A model generated the notes under the pieces. It was not told the origin of the DNA. It saw only the letters and a list, made by a program, of their open reading frames with translations, and did no database searches. DNA of 64,000 nt, taken from contig NZ_CP034791.1 of the NCBI RefSeq assembly GCF_003999255.1, positions 186,001 to 250,000 of the forward strand. The letters run 5' to 3'. The stretch comes from Caldicellulosiruptor changbaiensis (lineage in GTDB: Bacteria; Bacillota; Thermoanaerobacteria; Caldicellulosiruptorales; Caldicellulosiruptoraceae). Position numbers and translations under genes: made by a program. This document shows, one piece after another, positions 61,150 to 64,000 of this stretch (its first letter is position 1; every line of letters begins with the position of its first letter).

Positions 61150-61613
61150 GAATGACTCAAAAAGGTATTATCAGAGGGATGACAAAGGAAGATGTTGACA
61201 GTGTTTATGAGATAGAAAAGCTTTCTTTTTCTGTGCCGTGGAGCAAAGAAAGTTTTTTAGAAGAGGCAGAAAACAGCTACGCTATCTATTTTGTATACGA
61301 AGAGGACTCAAAGGTGTGGGGCTTTGCCGGCATGCACCATATAGTTGATGAAGGACACATTACAAACATTGCAGTGCACCCGGAAAAGCGAAGGCAGGGC
61401 ATTGGCAAAGCACTCCTTTGCGCCCTGATTTCCTATGCAAAAGAAAATGGTCTAATTGGCCTTACACTTGAGGTAAGAAGCAAAAACATTCCTGCAATTT
61501 CGCTTTACAAAAGCTTTGGATTCAAAGAGGCAGGCCTTCGCAAAAACTACTATACAAATCCACCTGATGATGCCATAATAATGTGGCTTTATCTTAAAAA
61601 TCTCAAGACTTAA
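61146..61613 (+). CDS. rimI: RimI, ribosomal protein/TsaB-linked N-acetyltransferase
   Basis: The 155-aa GNAT enzyme has the acetyl-CoA loop HPEKRRQGIGKALLCALISY and the C-terminal NIPAISLYKSFGFKEAGLRK, matching RimI, which acetylates the N-terminus of ribosomal protein S18. The usual tsaE-tsaB-rimI order is preserved with an ATGA overlap to tsaB. Confidence 0.93.
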   Translation: MRMTQKGIIRGMTKEDVDSVYEIEKLSFSVPWSKESFLEEAENSYAIYFVYEEDSKVWGFAGMHHIVDEGHITNIAVHPEKRRQGIGKALLCALISYAKENGLIGLTLEVRSKNIPAISLYKSFGFKEAGLRKNYYTNPPDDAIIMWLYLKNLKT

Positions 61614-61634
61614 AAAACATTGAAGATACTAATT

Positions 61635-62024
61635 TTAAAGCTCTAATGCCTCTTCTATTTTCTTTAATATCTTTTCTGTTGCTTCTAAACACTCAATGGT
61701 ATCTTCCTCACTTACATACATAGGTTCATCAGGCGGGTATCTCACTTCAATGTAGAACATATTTATAAAAGAAACGTCCTTGATAAATTCTTTTAAAGAA
61801 GGTTCAAATTCCATTGCTTTTTTGCAGAGTTTGAGCAGGTTGTGACCTTCATGAATTATTCCTGTTTTGTTTAGCAAAAATGCTTTTAAATATTTTTCGA
61901 CTGCCTGTTGACAATGAAAACAAACAAGGCCATTATCTCCATTGTGCTCATGAAGAATCTGAGCAGCTCTTAAGTCTTTTTTTCCCATCTCAATCCAATC
62001 TGTGAATTTCTTAGAATCTACCAA
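61635..62024 (-). CDS. HEPN-domain protein (HEPN/MNT toxin-antitoxin pair)
   Basis: The 129-aa, all-helical protein has the HEPN pattern DLRAAQILHEHNG, CFHCQQAVEKYLKAFLLNKTG (a conserved HxxQQAxEK core) and FYIEVRYPPDEPMYVSEED. The RxxxxxH motif of RNase-active HEPN toxins is not seen; the conserved arginine of VRYP has no histidine at the right spacing. It is encoded after and overlaps by 14 nt the nucleotidyltransferase gene. It starts with TTG. Confidence 0.85.
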   Translation of the reverse strand: MVDSKKFTDWIEMGKKDLRAAQILHEHNGDNGLVCFHCQQAVEKYLKAFLLNKTGIIHEGHNLLKLCKKAMEFEPSLKEFIKDVSFINMFYIEVRYPPDEPMYVSEEDTIECLEATEKILKKIEEALEL

Positions 62025-62322
62025 GAAGGCTCACTCCTGTTCTGTAGATTAAATTTGCAAATGTTGTTGTGTCGTTTTTAAGCCTTTCCCACTCTTCAGG
62101 CGTGTACACTATAATGTCAACATCTCTTGAATAGTCTAAATTTAGTAGCATTTCTTGAACAAGCTTTCTTTTATCAGATGTATCTATAATCAAGCAAAGG
62201 TCAATATCACTGTCTTTTCTAACAGCCCTTTTTGCAACAGATCCAAATACAATTATATCCTCAACAGGATATTTTTTAAGAATCTGTTCTTTTAAGTACT
62301 CAACTTCTTCATATATAGTCAT
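62011..62322 (-). CDS. MNT-type nucleotidyltransferase (HEPN partner)
   Basis: The 103-aa (from ATG 62322; a GTG at 62334 extends it) minimal nucleotidyltransferase has the FGSVAKRAVRKDSDIDLCLI core, in which GSx(10)DxD binds nucleotide and metal, and a third acid in DVDIIVY. In MNT/HEPN pairs this protein AMPylates the HEPN toxin. It overlaps the HEPN gene and heads the operon on the minus strand. Confidence 0.88.
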   Translation of the reverse strand: MTIYEEVEYLKEQILKKYPVEDIIVFGSVAKRAVRKDSDIDLCLIIDTSDKRKLVQEMLLNLDYSRDVDIIVYTPEEWERLKNDTTTFANLIYRTGVSLLGRF

Positions 62323-62393
62323 GCTTTTTTCCACTTTTTGCTGTCTCCCTTAATTTCTCTTGTTATTTAATTATATCAAATTCTATCCGGCTT

Positions 62394-64000
62394 TTAAAAT
62401 CTCTTTGCAAGCTCCAAAAACTCTTCCTTCGGCATAGGCTTTCCAAAAAGATACCCTTGCCCAAAGTCGCAGGAAAAGATCTTTAAAAGTTCTGCCTGTC
62501 TTTCATCTTCTATTCCTTCTGCTACAACTTTCAGATCTAAAATATGAGAAAGGTCAATCAGGCTTTTTGCCATCTTTTGCTCTTTTTGGTCATATGTCAT
62601 GTTTTGTATAAAACTTCTATCAATTTTGACAATGTCAATTGGAAGCTGCTTTAAATAGTTCAAAGATGAATAACCTGTTCCAAAATCGTCAAGCAAGATC
62701 TTTATGCCTCTTTCTTTTAGAAAGTTCAAAATCTCAATTGTCTTTTGGGGGGTCAACCATTGCAACAGATTTTGTGATTTCAATGCCAAATGCTGTTGGT
62801 TCGATCTTCAAGCTGTTTATAGAATATAGAACATTGTCTACAAAATTTGAGGTTGAAAACTCTTTCAATGAAATATTTACAGAAACATAGAAATTATCAT
62901 TTATCGCCATTTTGATATCTTTCAAGTCAGAAACCGACCTTGAAATGACCCACTCACCAATCTTGAAAATCAGGCCTGTTTGTTCAGCAATTGGAATAAA
63001 AGCAAGAGGTGGGATAAATCCTTTTTCTGGATGAATCCAGCGAATTAATGCCTCTGCCCCACAGATTTTCGTTCTTTTAAGGTCGATAATAGGTTGATAA
63101 AAAAGTTTAAATTGATTTTGTTCAATTGCCTTTCTCAAATACGATTCTAATTCGAATCGCTGCTGCAGAACTTTATCCATTTCTTTGTTGTAAAAACAAA
63201 AAGTGTTTTTTCCTTTCTCTTTTGCACTATTCAGAGCTTTGTGAGCATTTTCCAAAAGTGTTGTTGCATCATTGCCATCATTAGGAAATATGGCAATTCC
63301 AATGCTGGCTGTTATATAAAATTCATAGTCCATAATTTTCCAAGGATTATTGAATATGCTAGTAAATTTGTGTATAAAATAGTCAAGAAGACGGATATCA
63401 ATAAAGTTATACAAAATTATTGCGAACTCATCGCCTGTGAGACGGGCAACAAAACCTTTATCGGGTATTACTGATTTTAATCTATTAGCAATCTTTTTCA
63501 AAACCGAATCTCCTGCTATATGTCCTAAAGTGTTGTTGACTTTGTTAAGATTATCAATGTCTATGTAGATAATAGCAAGCTGCTGATTTTTCAAGTAAGC
63601 TTCTTTTATAGCTTTTTCAAGTACAAGCTGAAAGTGGTTTTTGTTTGGAAGTCCTGTCAAACTGTCGAAAAAAGAAAGCTCTCTTATCTTTGCTTGATTT
63701 TTTGCAAGCTTTTTGTACTGAACAGCTAACTTCTCTTGTGTTTGTGAAAGCTCTGCATTTGTCTTTTGCAGTTCTTCTAAGGTACTTTGCAATTTGCTTT
63801 CTGAAAGATGTAAAGTGTATAACTTACTACGTATTAAAAAGTACAGAAGAACAGCAGTAATTGCAACAAACATCCAGCCCTTCAAGATAGAAATCAATGG
63901 AAAAAGTTGGTTGCTTTCGAACATCTTACATACTATGTAGTCAGATGAAATAATCCACACGCTACTCACAACTGTATAAATTACAGCTATTTTTGCAGCA
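62394..64000 (-). pseudogene. GGDEF-EAL cyclic-di-GMP protein, frameshifted and cut by the edge
   Basis: Read from the edge at 64000, the protein has two membrane helices (about SSVWIISSDY and MFVAITAVLLYFLI), a coiled coil (QSTLEELQKTNAELSQTQEK), a GGDEF domain (FFDSLTGLPNKNHF; the active site is LTGDEFAI, with the first G changed to T) and an EAL domain. The frame breaks at six consecutive C (minus strand, 62747-62752): VDPPKDN stops, while one frame over TPQKTIEILNFLKERGIKI and LLDDFGTGYSSLN continue to the end at 62394. It likely makes and/or degrades c-di-GMP if the frame is restored. The 5' end is outside the window. Confidence 0.9.

Overview
The window looks like chromosomal DNA of a thermophilic, plant-polysaccharide-degrading member of the Firmicutes, most likely Caldicellulosiruptor or a close relative. 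This is inferred from the low G+C content, strong GGAGG-type ribosome binding sites, a GH10 xylanase/esterase cluster, an S-layer (SLH) protein, and FmdE/DUF3842, SpoVAE and BioY genes typical of Clostridia-type genomes. No rRNA, tRNA or CRISPR array was seen.

Layout. 1-1800: end of a two-component system (sensor kinase cut by the window edge, OmpR-type regulator) divergent from a small secreted protein whose upstream region carries four TTCACA-like boxes at exact 11-bp spacing. 1830-9530: an accessory block on the minus strand (membrane-anchored subtilisin-like protease, secreted unknown protein, two large paralogous unknown proteins), invaded by two nearly identical insertion sequences and a MITE of the same family. 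9889-15157: a frameshifted methyltransferase, a FecBCD-type metal/oxyanion ABC importer followed by TrmO, FmdE and a convergent DUF3842 gene. 15317-24920: CheB-like protein, a decayed DUF3842 copy, a DUF6922/AbiEii toxin-antitoxin-like pair, ComB, MetG-TatD-radical SAM, and a two-gene AAA ATPase/TOPRIM module that looks like an OLD/PARIS-type defence system. 25348-37755: PIG-L deacetylase, BFN nuclease, a solitary TnpB element, a CadC/CadA metal-efflux operon with a visible promoter and operator, a glycosyltransferase/HAD/SRAP run, SpoVAE, RecD2 and a BirA-controlled BioY. 38011-53485: WG-repeat protein, HicB relic, SPFH protein, GH13 enzyme, a hemicellulose operon (esterase, deacetylase, GH10) and a giant SLH protein; cre-like operators precede the GH13 gene and the hemicellulose operon. 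53554-56131: a VapBC-like module whose PIN toxin is broken by a stop codon, a frameshift and an intact IS200/IS605 element. 56168-64000: QueD/FolE2 (queuosine precursor), housekeeping TsaE-TsaB-RimI, an HEPN/MNT pair and a GGDEF-EAL protein frameshifted at a C6 tract and cut by the window edge.

The best candidates for undescribed biology are the AAA/TOPRIM pair (23126-24920), the protease/secreted-protein/paralogue cluster (2009-9531), the ABC importer-TrmO-FmdE-DUF3842 neighbourhood, and the TnpB element at 27353-28700 with a non-canonical RuvC glutamate. Several start codons were moved from the longest open frame because a clear Shine-Dalgarno sequence decides them. All family names are from motif recognition by eye; no database search was run.
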